Below, one piece after another: positions 36,011 to 45,923 of a DNA stretch of 64,000 bases; position 1 is the stretch's first letter; each line of letters opens with the position of its first letter. The DNA comes from Cyclobacterium plantarum (GTDB lineage: Bacteria > Bacteroidota > Bacteroidia > Cytophagales > Cyclobacteriaceae): positions 1-64,000 of the forward strand of contig NZ_JAANYN010000009.1 in NCBI RefSeq assembly GCF_011290685.1. Reading direction: 5' to 3'. Below the pieces are notes generated by a model. The model was not told the DNA's origin, did no database searches, and was given only the letters and a program-made list of their open reading frames with translations. The translations under genes and the position numbers were made by a program.

Positions 36011-39000
36011 CTATAACCCACCTGACTTTAGAAAAGCAATCAGGTTGGCCATATCCTCCTCTGTCATCTGCTGCTCCAAACCATCCGGCATCAAAGAAAG
36101 CCCTGAATGGTGGATGGTTTCAATGTTAGCTCTTAAAATGGATTCATCGGTGCCGAAAGCTGTCCGAAGGGTGATACTGTTATCGGACTCGGCAGCTATC
36201 CATCCGGAGAGGGATTTCCCATCTTTGCTGCTGATGGAAACGGCCTGATAAGCCGGCAACACTTCATAATTGGGTACAAGGGTATGCAGCAGCAACGCAT
36301 CCAGAGGTTGGTTTTTGACGCCGGTAAGGTCCGGCCCCACTTCTCCACCCTCTCCTGCATAGGTATGGCAGGAAGAACAGGTTTTGTCAAAAACCACCTT
36401 TCCCAGGCCAGGGTCAGCGGGAAGGTCCAGTACCTCAAGATATGCGTCATATACCGCCATCCGGCCTCCTGATTCCAACTCATTGAAAAGAAGAGCAGCT
36501 TTTTCCTTTACATTGTTATTTTTATCATTCATCAGGCGCTGTCTTGTCATGGAAGGAATCTCTGCCGGTTTCACTACATTTTCCTCAATGGCTGCAAATA
36601 ACCAAAGCACTGTAGACCTTCTGGCTACCATTGCCGATATCACGGCAGATTTAACCCGGGGAGTATAGGCAGCCCAGGTTTCACCGGAGAGCAATAGGAG
36701 AGCAGCCCCGGGTTCATTTTGTCTGCCAAGTGACTTTACTGCCTCAAGTTGGATTTCCACCGGGTTTCCGGGCTTCAGCAGTTGCTTTAATTCATTTTTC
36801 ACCCAGTCAAATGGGGGGAACCCCAGTAGGGCAGTGGCCACAACCCTGGATGCCAGGGATTCCTTTTCATCCAAAGCCCTTATGGCCACCTGGTCAATAA
36901 AGTCCCTTTTTGCTACCACCTGCAGGTCAGGGGAAGTAGCTGTTGCCAGGGCATAAAAAAGTCCATTTTCCGATAGTTGCACATCCCTTACTCCCAACCC
37001 GTTCAACAAGCCAAGGACCGTGGCCATCCTCCACCCTAGATCTCCTTCCGAAGTAACCATATCATGCAACAACTCACGGCAGTCGGAAATATCGGCCGCA
37101 TTCCCAAATAATTCCCCCAGTTCCTGCATCATCAAAGGAAACGCCGGATAGGCCACGGGATCCATTTTTCGAAAACTTTGTAAAAAGGCGGACAGCTGAC
37201 CCCCAACGCCACTCAATACAGCTGCCCTTGTCCATTGGTTCACCCCATCCCGGGCAGCTAACCCGGCGAGGGCATGAATGACTTTTTCTCCTTTCACCGA
37301 TCCCAACTCCAAAGCGGAAAGGTACCTGACCCGGATATCCCCATCAGTAGTAGCAGCCATCAATAGTTGGATCAGATCCGGATATTTCCCCAAAAGTTTT
37401 CCTGATAGCAATACCGCCTGTTCCCTGACACCTGCTTCCTTATCCCTGATGGCCTCCTGAAGCAAGGGAATATCCAAAGCCTCCAGGCCATATAGAAGCC
37501 ACAATGCTCTTGCCCTGCCTTCAGCCCTTTTGCCATTGGTAGCCATATTGCTCAGTAGGGGAACAGTACTTTTATCCGATCGCTCCAGTAGCAAGCGATG
37601 AGCAGTGGATCTTTCCCACTCTTCCTCTGAGGCCAATAAATTGACCAAATTCTGCTTGCCGGATAAGGATCCCATGAAATTTTTGCCAGGGTTGCGGTTT
37701 TGTATAAAATCTTTTTTTGTGATCCTGTAAATCCTGCCCTTGTCTTTACCACTTTCAAAATCCAGTCCTGCTCTGGCACTTTCCGGTACATAGGAGGGGT
37801 GATCGATCACTCTTCGATGCATATCGGCCAGATATAGTGCACCACCAGGCCCATGGGAAAGGAATACGGGGTTGAACCAACTGTCAGCCGATGCCAAAAA
37901 CTCCCGGTTTTCATAGGCGGGCGAAGATCGGAAAGATACATTTTCAGGGCTGATGACTTGTCTTTGTACCAGGTTTTGGGCCGGTTCACATATAAAGGCA
38001 TTGCCCAAATGTTCGTCTTTCAATGCAGTGCCATTATAAATTACCGGACCACAGGCAGAAGTAAATGTACCCTTATGGGAAAGCCCCATCAATTTTGGGA
38101 TAAAGTCAGCAGTTGTTACGGACTGACTGATGGGATAGACTGTGGCCGCTGCTTCGGAGCTGGCAACATCCTGAATCGTCTGGTTAAACAGCAAATGTGG
38201 ATTGCGTTCCAAATACCAGGGTTCCAGGACCACATGCTGCAAAGGATGCCTGTTGGATGTCCCGAAGCGACGGCCATAAGCATCAAATGCCAACCCAAAT
38301 TGACTTTTGCCTCCTGTGGTCTGAAATTCCAGGGTTTCCGGATGAAAACGGCCATCCGAGGGCGAAAAAATAACGGTATCCCGTTCCGGATGCTCGGGAG
38401 AATATACCTTTCCACCATTCAGACCGCTGGTAATATAGATCCAGCCATCCATGCCCATTGTGGGGTGGCTGGTTCGGATCTGGGCGGTTTTGTCGGCATT
38501 GAAACCGGTGAGCACCACCTTTTTCTCATCGGCAATACCATCTCCATCGGTATCTTTAAGGTAGTAAATATCGGGAGCACAGGTAACAAAAACACCCCCT
38601 TTCCATACCATGATCCCATTGGGATAGGTGAGCCCCGTAGCAAATTCGGTCCTGTGGTCGTATTTGCCATCGCCATCCCGGTCCTCCAGCCTGGCAATTC
38701 TACCCAGATGGGTCGGCTTTCCTCCCTCAGCAGGGTCCGGATAACCCCTGTTTTCCGCCACATACAGCACACCATTCTCATCAAAAGCAAAGGCTGCCGG
38801 ATCAATCACCAGGGGTTCTGCGGCAATTAATTCTATCCGCAAGCCCGGCTCCAACTGGAAACTGCCCATGGCTTCTTTGAGTGCAGCCGAATCGGGATAC
38901 GTATACAAGGGGGAATTCACAGGAGCATCTTGCAATTCAAACACTACTTCTCCATTTTGGACCCCTTCCCTATTTTTGTTCTTACAAGCCCAAAAAATAA

Positions 39001-39061
39001 TTAATGGAAGAAAGCCCAACAAAAAGCACCTCAAGAATAGATCTTTGATCATCGAAATCAT
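36011..39061 (-). CDS. PVC-type membrane-bound dehydrogenase/HEAT/cytochrome c lipoprotein
   Basis: A 1016-residue exported lipoprotein-type protein (hydrophobic leader ending FWACKNK). Residues about 45-430 are the quinoprotein-like propeller of PVC-type proteins (EDRDGDGKYDHRTEFATGLT, DTDGDGIADEKKVVLTGF, LYLADMHRRVIDHP). Residues about 450-860 are HEAT-like helical repeats. A c-type haem motif CSSCH is at 895-899, followed by GEVGPDLTGVKNQP, and the end is a LAFLKSGG-type helix. Such proteins are common in planctomycetes and Bacteroidota and are thought to oxidise sugars in the periplasm. Last gene of the PUL-like cluster; 78 bp from the ceramidase fusion gene. The Met at 39052 is an equally possible start. 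Confidence 0.83.
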   Translation of the reverse strand: MISMIKDLFLRCFLLGFLPLIIFWACKNKNREGVQNGEVVFELQDAPVNSPLYTYPDSAALKEAMGSFQLEPGLRIELIAAEPLVIDPAAFAFDENGVLYVAENRGYPDPAEGGKPTHLGRIARLEDRDGDGKYDHRTEFATGLTYPNGIMVWKGGVFVTCAPDIYYLKDTDGDGIADEKKVVLTGFNADKTAQIRTSHPTMGMDGWIYITSGLNGGKVYSPEHPERDTVIFSPSDGRFHPETLEFQTTGGKSQFGLAFDAYGRRFGTSNRHPLQHVVLEPWYLERNPHLLFNQTIQDVASSEAAATVYPISQSVTTADFIPKLMGLSHKGTFTSACGPVIYNGTALKDEHLGNAFICEPAQNLVQRQVISPENVSFRSSPAYENREFLASADSWFNPVFLSHGPGGALYLADMHRRVIDHPSYVPESARAGLDFESGKDKGRIYRITKKDFIQNRNPGKNFMGSLSGKQNLVNLLASEEEWERSTAHRLLLERSDKSTVPLLSNMATNGKRAEGRARALWLLYGLEALDIPLLQEAIRDKEAGVREQAVLLSGKLLGKYPDLIQLLMAATTDGDIRVRYLSALELGSVKGEKVIHALAGLAARDGVNQWTRAAVLSGVGGQLSAFLQSFRKMDPVAYPAFPLMMQELGELFGNAADISDCRELLHDMVTSEGDLGWRMATVLGLLNGLGVRDVQLSENGLFYALATATSPDLQVVAKRDFIDQVAIRALDEKESLASRVVATALLGFPPFDWVKNELKQLLKPGNPVEIQLEAVKSLGRQNEPGAALLLLSGETWAAYTPRVKSAVISAMVARRSTVLWLFAAIEENVVKPAEIPSMTRQRLMNDKNNNVKEKAALLFNELESGGRMAVYDAYLEVLDLPADPGLGKVVFDKTCSSCHTYAGEGGEVGPDLTGVKNQPLDALLLHTLVPNYEVLPAYQAVSISSKDGKSLSGWIAAESDNSITLRTAFGTDESILRANIETIHHSGLSLMPDGLEQQMTEEDMANLIAFLKSGGL

Positions 39062-39139
39062 ATTACAATAATATCTTGAAAGGGAATCTCAGACTGGTTG
39101 CCATCAGCAAGCAGGTTTCGAAAAAACCCTTACTCATTT

Positions 39140-41428
39140 TTATAGAATGGGACTGAGGTCCACCCTTCTCACCAACATTTCCGCAGCCTCGGATTGGATC
39201 TGGATTTTTCCTCTTCTGGGTTTTACTTCCAGGGCCTTGTTCACCAAAACCCCATTCAGGTAAACCGCGATTTCTCCGTCCAAAACATGGCATTCCAATG
39301 TATTCCACTCGCCTACCGGATTTTCCACATCATTGACTCCTCTAAAGTCAATTTCATCCTTCCATTCAGGGTCCCTTCCAAACCAGTTGACCCTTCCGCC
39401 ATGAACGGTTATCGGGTCCCCATCAGGTTGGTAAACGAAGGCTCCGCCCACTTTTTCTGGGGCTACCGGACAGGTAATCGCAAACTGCTCCGTGCCGTCT
39501 CCCACCACAATAAAATCACCCGTACCACCTTCGATGATCTGGCATTCGATGGAATTCATCCAGGTACCCGAATAGTTTCCATCCTTACCCTGGGAATGAA
39601 GCAAAACCCCGCTGTCCCTGGCTTTCTCCAGTCGGGGCTCGTGGGTTCCTCCACCCCATTTAAACTCCACCACCAATTTATAGTCCTCAAATTCTTCTTC
39701 AGTGGTGATACAGCCCCACTCCTCCCCGGAAATGTGAATGATGCCGTCTTTTACTGTGAAAACTTCTTTAGGGTCATTATTTTTCCCTCTATCTTTCAGA
39801 AAGGTATACCAACCCTTCAGGTTTTGGCCATTGAATAATTTTACTGTTTCACCCAAATCCAGTTCATCGGCATTCAGGGGTTGGGAATACCTGGATGTAG
39901 CAGGGGATGATTTTAATTGCCCCAGCAAATCCAGGAGGTTATCTAAAACTTTAATGGAAGCCTCCTTTTCCAGGTAACTGGACCTGGCCCTCCAGGTTTC
40001 ATAGCCACCCAGGGCATGGTGTTCTGGAGTAGGCAGGTACCCATGATACCCATTGGCCAGGGAGACGCTAAAAGTCTGGTCAAAGGGGCTCTTCTCTTTG
40101 ATCTCCAAACCAATCTCTACAAAAACCTCACAGGGGATAGCTGTGATGGCCAATTCCCCCAACCGGATGGCCTGCAGAAGGATATTTTCCCGCTCCGGAT
40201 AATCATTTATCAATATGGTCTCTCTGGCATAGATTTCCTCCCGAGTAAGCATTTGGGGACCTTTGGCATCGGATATGATCTTTTCTGCCCTTTGCAATTC
40301 CTCAGCTGAAGGCTTCCTTACCCCAAGGGAAATTTCCTTTTGAGCAACAGCCAACGGTACCCAATCCTTATATTCGATGTTTTGATAAACCTTAAAGGCC
40401 TCGGCTGCGATGGTGTTGGCCACTATTTCCATTTTGGCATATGGGGGCATGGGTTTGGGTGCCTCTCCTCCAAAATTGATATTATTGATATCTCCACTTG
40501 TGCCGTTGGACATCATCCCCACAAAGGGAGGATCCTGATGGTCTGCTCCTATCATTTGTTTGATTTTTTCAGCGAATATCCCAAAATAATCTGCAGATAT
40601 TTCTCCATTTCCTGTCCCCCCTACATAATGCAAGGAGTAGTTGGCCATTATCGCAAGCGGACGGCCATCAGCAGACTGAATAGCAATTACCGGGAGTCGA
40701 GGGTCTACGGGTCCGGCAGGTTCCAGCAAATCAGGATTCCCTATCCCGGGGTTCATCTTCACCTGATCCTCCCCTCCAAAGGGATTGGACCTATCAGCTC
40801 CTGACTTCATTTTCCACCTTCGGTTAAACACCTGGCTGGATTCATGACCAAAACCCCAGCCGATTCTTGCCGGCTCAAGGTTATTGTTGGCCCGGATAAT
40901 GGCATCGGCAGCCCGTTCCTCCAAAAATGCCAGGTATGCCGAATCCGGATCACTCTGAAATACAGAACAGGCCGTTCCTCCGGAATGGGTATGGGTAGCT
41001 GAGATCAACATGTTTTCAACAGGAATAGCGGTAAACTCATGGGCCCTCAACTTGGCCTTATCGATGGTCTCTCTGTAGGCCATGCATAGATCCAGGGTGA
41101 CGATGGCCAGTTTAGTAATCCCATCATCCAACACCAGGCTTCGCGCATGGGTATCGTCATGGACATGAAGTACTGACCGGTCCTGGAAGCCTCCATTGAT
41201 GGAAGTACCTATTTTAGGCGTTATGCTACTCATCGCAGCTCCTGCCCGGAAAACTTTTATGGCGGGGTTTTTCTCCTGCCCAGCCTGCTGCCCATATGTT
41301 TCCAAATTAAATGAGGCCAGCAGAAAGCCGATGATAAAAATTAAACCTGGTCCCAAAATTGGAAAAGGAACTGAAAATTTAAAAAAATCAGCTTGTTCGT
41401 TTATGGTGGGTTTTCTATGCTGCTTCAT
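39140..41428 (-). CDS. Ceramidase-fold domain fused to DUF1080 (3-keto-disaccharide hydrolase-like) domain
   Basis: A 762-residue protein with an N-terminal membrane/signal segment (residues about 21-47, PILGPGLIFIIGFLLASF). Residues about 55-500 are a neutral ceramidase-type domain: MSSITPKIGTSINGGF, ATHTHSGGTAC, NYSLHYVGG, SNGTSGDINN. Residues about 515-762 are a DUF1080 jelly-roll (LFNGQNLKGWYTFLKDRG, GVLLHSQGKDGNYSG, MNSIECQIIEGG). Fusion of these two modules is unusual to me. A secreted amide- and glycoside-directed enzyme for glycolipids or N-acyl amino sugars would fit, but this is inference. It has a homologue lacking the second domain at 10380. Confidence 0.83.
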   Translation of the reverse strand: MKQHRKPTINEQADFFKFSVPFPILGPGLIFIIGFLLASFNLETYGQQAGQEKNPAIKVFRAGAAMSSITPKIGTSINGGFQDRSVLHVHDDTHARSLVLDDGITKLAIVTLDLCMAYRETIDKAKLRAHEFTAIPVENMLISATHTHSGGTACSVFQSDPDSAYLAFLEERAADAIIRANNNLEPARIGWGFGHESSQVFNRRWKMKSGADRSNPFGGEDQVKMNPGIGNPDLLEPAGPVDPRLPVIAIQSADGRPLAIMANYSLHYVGGTGNGEISADYFGIFAEKIKQMIGADHQDPPFVGMMSNGTSGDINNINFGGEAPKPMPPYAKMEIVANTIAAEAFKVYQNIEYKDWVPLAVAQKEISLGVRKPSAEELQRAEKIISDAKGPQMLTREEIYARETILINDYPERENILLQAIRLGELAITAIPCEVFVEIGLEIKEKSPFDQTFSVSLANGYHGYLPTPEHHALGGYETWRARSSYLEKEASIKVLDNLLDLLGQLKSSPATSRYSQPLNADELDLGETVKLFNGQNLKGWYTFLKDRGKNNDPKEVFTVKDGIIHISGEEWGCITTEEEFEDYKLVVEFKWGGGTHEPRLEKARDSGVLLHSQGKDGNYSGTWMNSIECQIIEGGTGDFIVVGDGTEQFAITCPVAPEKVGGAFVYQPDGDPITVHGGRVNWFGRDPEWKDEIDFRGVNDVENPVGEWNTLECHVLDGEIAVYLNGVLVNKALEVKPRRGKIQIQSEAAEMLVRRVDLSPIL

Positions 41429-41884
41429 TATTTTCCATTAAAGGTTTACCGCTAAATATCCGTTACAATATAGCAATCAATTCTGCGCTATGCTATACCC
41501 GCCCGAACTTCGTAGGAGGATGTTCTGACTTCATCAACCAGATTCAATTCATTCTTATTAGCAAGGTAAAATAATTGAGTAAGGTTTTTTCTGAAACATA
41601 TACTTCTGCCTTATTGGATGAAAATCATGTTTCATCTGTTTATAATTTGTTTTTAGCGGTCAGATGCCCGCCCGGCTGACGCCAGTCGGACGGGGAATCT
41701 CGCATGGTTGTTAGTCATCCCAGTGTGTGACGGCTACGTCATGCTCGATTTCCTGTGTTAATAACTGTCTTTAGAGGTCACATGCCCGACTGATAACTCG
41801 TACTTCAATCGGCCAAAACTCCATTTGAACTAACCGTTCAGCACAGATTGCTTCCAACTTAAGGCTTAGGATTTCCGATTCCGG
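41429..41884. other. Intergenic region containing a dispersed repeat
   Basis: A 456-bp gap between the ceramidase fusion and the propeller gene. Its only recognisable content is the repeat at 41641-41752. A further fragment (41770-41810, TTTAGAGGTCACATGCCCGA) looks like a second, partial copy. No -7 box found. Confidence 0.5.
41641..41752. repeat. Dispersed intergenic repeat, copy 2
   Basis: Best-preserved copy of the element also at 1528-1612 and 43371-43484: TATAATTT, GCGGTCAGATGCCCG, CGCATGGTTG, TAGTCATCCCAGTGTGTGA, CGGCTACGTCATGCTCGATT. The 24-bp piece missing in copy 1 contains an inverted GGCTGACGCCAGTCGG. Confidence 0.65.
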
Positions 41885-43333
41885 TTAGTAAAACCTGAAA
41901 GAATACAAATCGGCATCCTTTAGGTAGACCCGCATTCTGATAGGTTTCCCGGATAAATCAGAAACATCACTGCTGCCATTCCACAACACTTTTCTTGAGA
42001 TTTCATTGCCGATAACCAGCTGGCCTTCCTCCATGGAATAACCTGGCAGCTTATTCCCATCCCCATCCAACAATTCTATTCTGATTTCCCCCGCTGCAGA
42101 GGTGGAATAATTGAGTTCCAGATTTTCCCCTTCAAAGACAAAGGGTTTCGTGAGCATTTCACCTCCTTCATATCCGGCGGATAGGGAAGCGAACCCATCC
42201 AAACGCAGGCTATATCGGCGCAGGTGAGCGGAGGCCTGGGCATAATCCTGGTTGACATAAATGGACATTTCGGTTTCTCCGGTTTGCACCACGTTCAAGG
42301 CGGGGTAATTGGAGCGGGAAACCCAATTCTCCAAGCCTATCCCAGGTCTGATAAAGGATTCCATAAACTGCCGCTCATATTGGTCCCCTCCCCGGGTTGA
42401 CATCAGGATTACATCTGAACAGTCGTTGTAATATTTCGGATCCACTCCCAATTTTTCAGCTTCAGCATCCGAAACCACTTTGCGGTTGGGCATGAACCGG
42501 GCACCGATGGCCAGGTATATGTGTGGTGCACGGAAATAGGGGCTGGTTTGTTGGGTGTACAGGTGTTCGTAGGGCGTATTCCCAAAGCCCATGGGCTCGG
42601 GATCTGTCCAGTGAATAAAATCCTTTGAAGTGGTTCGGCTTACCGAGCGGAAACCATTGTATCCCTTACCTGTCCAGGAGCGGAAATAACAGACATATTG
42701 ATTTTCACTTTCCGACCAAAAAGATACATTCTGTGAATCAAATACCCCTTGGGTGAATACCGGTTCTTCCTGAAGTCTCTTCCAGTTTTTACCATCCGCA
42801 GAAGTAAAGGCCACCAGTCCGCTTTTGGAGGTTCCGCCAAGGGCTTTGAATTTTTCATTGGGTTTTGCCGAGGGGTTGCTGTCCAAAAAAGGGCTGAAAT
42901 TATGGGTGAGTGGAGCGGCATTAGCCAGGATGACATTGTTATTTTTGCTACCTGATATTTCATAGATACCCAGGTCGGGCTTTTCCCAATGGATGCCGTC
43001 GCTGGATTCGGCATAGCAGGTCACTTCGGCACTATTGCCATCTTTACCAGCTGTCGGAACACCTCTGTAATAGGCTCTAAAAAAGCCATCTTCTTCAATT
43101 ACCGTGACATAAGCAGAAAATGCGCCCTCCCAGGGGAGGTCAAAATCCAATACTTTCCCCTTGTCCTCTGGGTGATGCATCCTGATGGTTGCCTTGTCCA
43201 GCCTCTCTATCAGATATGGATCGACAAAAAGCTCCCTGTCGCTTCCTATCGGTAAGGGCTCCGCCATTTGGCCATAGGACCCTGCGGAAGCAAATGTCAG
43301 AATAATTAAAGTGAAAATCAGGTACTTATTCAT
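41885..43333 (-). CDS. Secreted five-bladed-propeller glycosidase-like protein
   Basis: A 482-residue exported protein (signal MNKYLIFTLIILTFASAGSYG). The body resembles glycoside hydrolases with five-bladed beta-propellers (GH32/43/117 type): GSDRELFVDPYLIERL, YYRGVPTAGKDGNSAEVTCY, ESSDGIHWEKPDLGIYE, SWTGKGYNGFRSV. The C-terminal part (about 370-480) is a jelly-roll (ELNYSTSAAGEIRIELLDGDG). Catalytic residues cannot be fixed without a model. Likely acts on a glycan fragment imported or displayed by the SusCD pair. Confidence 0.72.
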   Translation of the reverse strand: MNKYLIFTLIILTFASAGSYGQMAEPLPIGSDRELFVDPYLIERLDKATIRMHHPEDKGKVLDFDLPWEGAFSAYVTVIEEDGFFRAYYRGVPTAGKDGNSAEVTCYAESSDGIHWEKPDLGIYEISGSKNNNVILANAAPLTHNFSPFLDSNPSAKPNEKFKALGGTSKSGLVAFTSADGKNWKRLQEEPVFTQGVFDSQNVSFWSESENQYVCYFRSWTGKGYNGFRSVSRTTSKDFIHWTDPEPMGFGNTPYEHLYTQQTSPYFRAPHIYLAIGARFMPNRKVVSDAEAEKLGVDPKYYNDCSDVILMSTRGGDQYERQFMESFIRPGIGLENWVSRSNYPALNVVQTGETEMSIYVNQDYAQASAHLRRYSLRLDGFASLSAGYEGGEMLTKPFVFEGENLELNYSTSAAGEIRIELLDGDGNKLPGYSMEEGQLVIGNEISRKVLWNGSSDVSDLSGKPIRMRVYLKDADLYSFRFY

Positions 43334-43370
43334 CGCTGTATATTTGTTTCTTACTGGTATCTGCTTGCCT

Positions 43371-43484
43371 CAGGTCTAAATGCCCAAAACCAGATTTGGG
43401 TGAGTCCCGCATACTTGAACAGCCTGATTCTATCGGTGCTATCGGGACATCTTTCCTTCTGTCTGTCTCGTCATGCTCGATTTC
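43371..43484. repeat. Dispersed intergenic repeat, copy 3 (degraded)
   Basis: A diverged copy of the repeat at 41641-41752: CAGGTCTAAATGCCC, CCCGCATACTTG and the ending CTCGTCATGCTCGATTTC align; the middle differs. It lies between two propeller genes. Confidence 0.5.
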
Positions 43485-43568
43485 ATGGCAAATAATAGCT
43501 TTTGGGCCAATTTTGGGAGGCTAAACTTTTTTAATACCCCTTACAATGCTTTAATGCCAGCAATTTAC

Positions 43569-44762
43569 CTAAAATTCTATGATGGTACCAGCAATATGTC
43601 GGGTGCCATTGTCAATATTGAAGTAATAAGTCACCAGAGCATGGTGGTCATCCAGCACTACGGCCCAGGGATAACCGATATCTCCGCTGCCTCCATCTTC
43701 CCTAAGGACAATTTCTTCTGCAGTGGCGAAATCCGTGCATTCCGAATTCAAAATTCTGGCCCTGATCCCATAGGGTTCATGCCGGTATCCATAGACCAGA
43801 AGCACCCTGTCATCCGACAATCTTGTTGCCTGAAGGGGATGTCCCTGAAATCCCATAGACTGCCATTGTCCAAAGCTTTTCCCTCCGTCAGTGGACCTGG
43901 CAATGACGGCCTGATCTTCGTAGTTAGCGGTACGGATAAACGCCACCAAATCTCCTTTGGGTGTTTCGTAGATGGATGCTTCATTGAATATGACCTCCTC
44001 ATCTTTGGCAACGGTCGATAGGTGCTCCCAATTTTTACCTTTATCGTCCGAAACGAGCAGGTAATTGGAGGTTCGGCGGGGTGTTTCCTGGTCATTTGCT
44101 GCGACCACCCAATAGATGCGCCCGCTTTTCCCTTCGTACATGGCTCCCCGATTGTAGGCGGGAACCGGATTTCCCATCGGAGTAAAATTGATCTCCGGTT
44201 CTATGTGTGGGGGGTATATCGGTTCGGACCAATTTCTCCCGCCGTCAATAGAACGTAACAGGTATCCACCCAAAAATACGGATCCATCGCGATTCTGGAA
44301 ATGGGGATCTGGCAGGTTTTCCAGACCATCCTCCCGCAAAAATGCCCAACCGTAGCTGGCACAAAGCAGCGTTCCATCACGAAGGTGAAGCAGACAAGGA
44401 TCCTGTGAGCCACCAAAATCATGGGCATAGAGCAGCTCCGGTTCGCTTTCCCAGGTAAGGCCGTCTTTTGAAGTCATGCTTACCAGGTAACTATTCGGAT
44501 CTACATGATTATTGCCACTTTCGCCAAAGACAACCCTCCTGTTCGGAGCACGTCGAAACGAAAGGAGGTACCCGCCATCTGCTTTCTGCACGATGGATGG
44601 AAACGTTGCGTAATAATTTGGGTCTTCATAAATAACCAGATCCCGGATTTTGGTTACCGAAGACCTGCTTTTGCCTGGGGATGGCTGCTGTGCAAGAAGC
44701 GGTAAAGAAACCAATAACAGTCCCAGAGTTGGGAAAATAGATGTTCTCATAATGCTATTCAT
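43569..44762 (-). CDS. Sialidase-fold (BNR/Asp-box) secreted protein
   Basis: A 397-residue exported protein (signal ends SLPLLAQQ). Asp-box turns are frequent: SKDGLTWESEP, SIDGGRNWSEP, SDDKGKNWEHL, STDGGKSFGQW. Conserved FRRAPNRR and DPCLLHLRDGTLL match the exo-sialidase superfamily propeller. The hallmark FRIP motif is not present in that form. Part of the PUL-like cluster; 128 bp from the next propeller gene upstream. Real sialidase activity is possible but not demonstrated; a lyase or other propeller hydrolase is an alternative. Confidence 0.72.
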   Translation of the reverse strand: MNSIMRTSIFPTLGLLLVSLPLLAQQPSPGKSRSSVTKIRDLVIYEDPNYYATFPSIVQKADGGYLLSFRRAPNRRVVFGESGNNHVDPNSYLVSMTSKDGLTWESEPELLYAHDFGGSQDPCLLHLRDGTLLCASYGWAFLREDGLENLPDPHFQNRDGSVFLGGYLLRSIDGGRNWSEPIYPPHIEPEINFTPMGNPVPAYNRGAMYEGKSGRIYWVVAANDQETPRRTSNYLLVSDDKGKNWEHLSTVAKDEEVIFNEASIYETPKGDLVAFIRTANYEDQAVIARSTDGGKSFGQWQSMGFQGHPLQATRLSDDRVLLVYGYRHEPYGIRARILNSECTDFATAEEIVLREDGGSGDIGYPWAVVLDDHHALVTYYFNIDNGTRHIAGTIIEF

Positions 44763-44889
44763 TTAGTCATGATACTTAGTAAAAGCGGAAAAGGCCATTT
44801 CCTTATCCTTTTGGGTAAGATACCAGAAAAAAAACCTACCTGCATTCTTTAGAATTTTGCGAGTAGACAGTTTAAACATGTTTACCTGT

Positions 44890-45894
44890 TTATTTCCGGA
44901 GCGACTTCAATGGAATCTTTGAAAGGTAAATACTCGTCTTGTCTTCGTGACTGGAATAATAGACCATCCACAGCTTGTTCTTATAATACAACATACCGGG
45001 GTAACTGGTGTCGCCTCCACTAGGAAATTCGATCGTCTTTTCAATATTCCCTTCCCGGTCTGTTCGGTGTAGGACGGTTTTGGCGCCGGTATCCCGGTAA
45101 TCCCGGGTGCCGATCAACAAGTCATTTTTTCCAAAAAATAAAAAATTAGGACCTCCCAGACGAACAGTAAGTTTGGTAAAATCCCAATTGGTATAGGGAT
45201 AGGCACTTTTTGCCAGTACACCCATCTTGTCGGAAGTTTCCCGTCTGACCAAAACAACCATCTTACCTTCTTTATCAAATCTAATGGTGGATTCATTGGG
45301 ATTGCCATCGATGGGTAGCTGAGAAACATGTTCAAAGTCGATGCCATTTTTGGTTTTTAACAAATGCACTTCCCAACCTCCGGGTTTAATCTGGTAAACT
45401 ATACCGTAACCAATCTCCTCATGCCAGGTAAGGCTCCAAATCCAATCCAGTGACGGTTTCATATCCATAGTGGCTTTTTGAAGCGGTGAGAAACTCCCAC
45501 CATCAGCATTAGAAAAAGAGACCATGGGGTACAATACCTTGTATCCTTTATCATAAATACCCACCGCAGTCAACACCATAATTTTACCTTCCGGTGTTAC
45601 CGACAGCCGTGCTTCACGGACATCCATGTCTTCCTTTTCAAGCAAGCCCACCTTTTCCCATTCATCTCCGTCTTTTGACCGTATTATTTGTATCCTTCCA
45701 CTATTGTCAGGCATGTGGTTATTTCCTTCCCGAACCGCCACATAAAAGTGGTCCTGAAACCGGATCATGTCCGGAAATGCATTGTGCGGGGCCTCATCCC
45801 ATATCTTTGTGATATTCAAACTTTCCTCGTTTTGGGCAAAGCCGGTTAGAAGGCTTATAAGAATCAAAATCAGGAATAAAAATGCTTGCTTCAT
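44890..45894 (-). CDS. Sialidase-fold exported protein
   Basis: A 334-residue protein read from ATG 45894, which begins a clean signal peptide (MKQAFLFLILILISLLTGFAQ). An upstream ATG at 45924 overlaps the DapA-like stop codon (TAATG) and would add ten polar residues; it is less likely. The propeller includes SKDGDEWEKVGLL, FSNADGGSFSPL, RTDREGNIEKTIEFP and IYLSKIPL. Close in type to the other BNR proteins of the cluster. Function unknown beyond carbohydrate processing. Confidence 0.7.
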   Translation of the reverse strand: MKQAFLFLILILISLLTGFAQNEESLNITKIWDEAPHNAFPDMIRFQDHFYVAVREGNNHMPDNSGRIQIIRSKDGDEWEKVGLLEKEDMDVREARLSVTPEGKIMVLTAVGIYDKGYKVLYPMVSFSNADGGSFSPLQKATMDMKPSLDWIWSLTWHEEIGYGIVYQIKPGGWEVHLLKTKNGIDFEHVSQLPIDGNPNESTIRFDKEGKMVVLVRRETSDKMGVLAKSAYPYTNWDFTKLTVRLGGPNFLFFGKNDLLIGTRDYRDTGAKTVLHRTDREGNIEKTIEFPSGGDTSYPGMLYYKNKLWMVYYSSHEDKTSIYLSKIPLKSLRK

Positions 45895-45923
45895 CGTATT
45901 TTGGTATTGATTGGTTCCATTCA

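Noticed and set aside
37853-38830. 325-codon + strand frame antisense to the PVC-type gene
   Set aside because: It lies wholly within a gene with a strong domain signature and has no recognisable domain itself.
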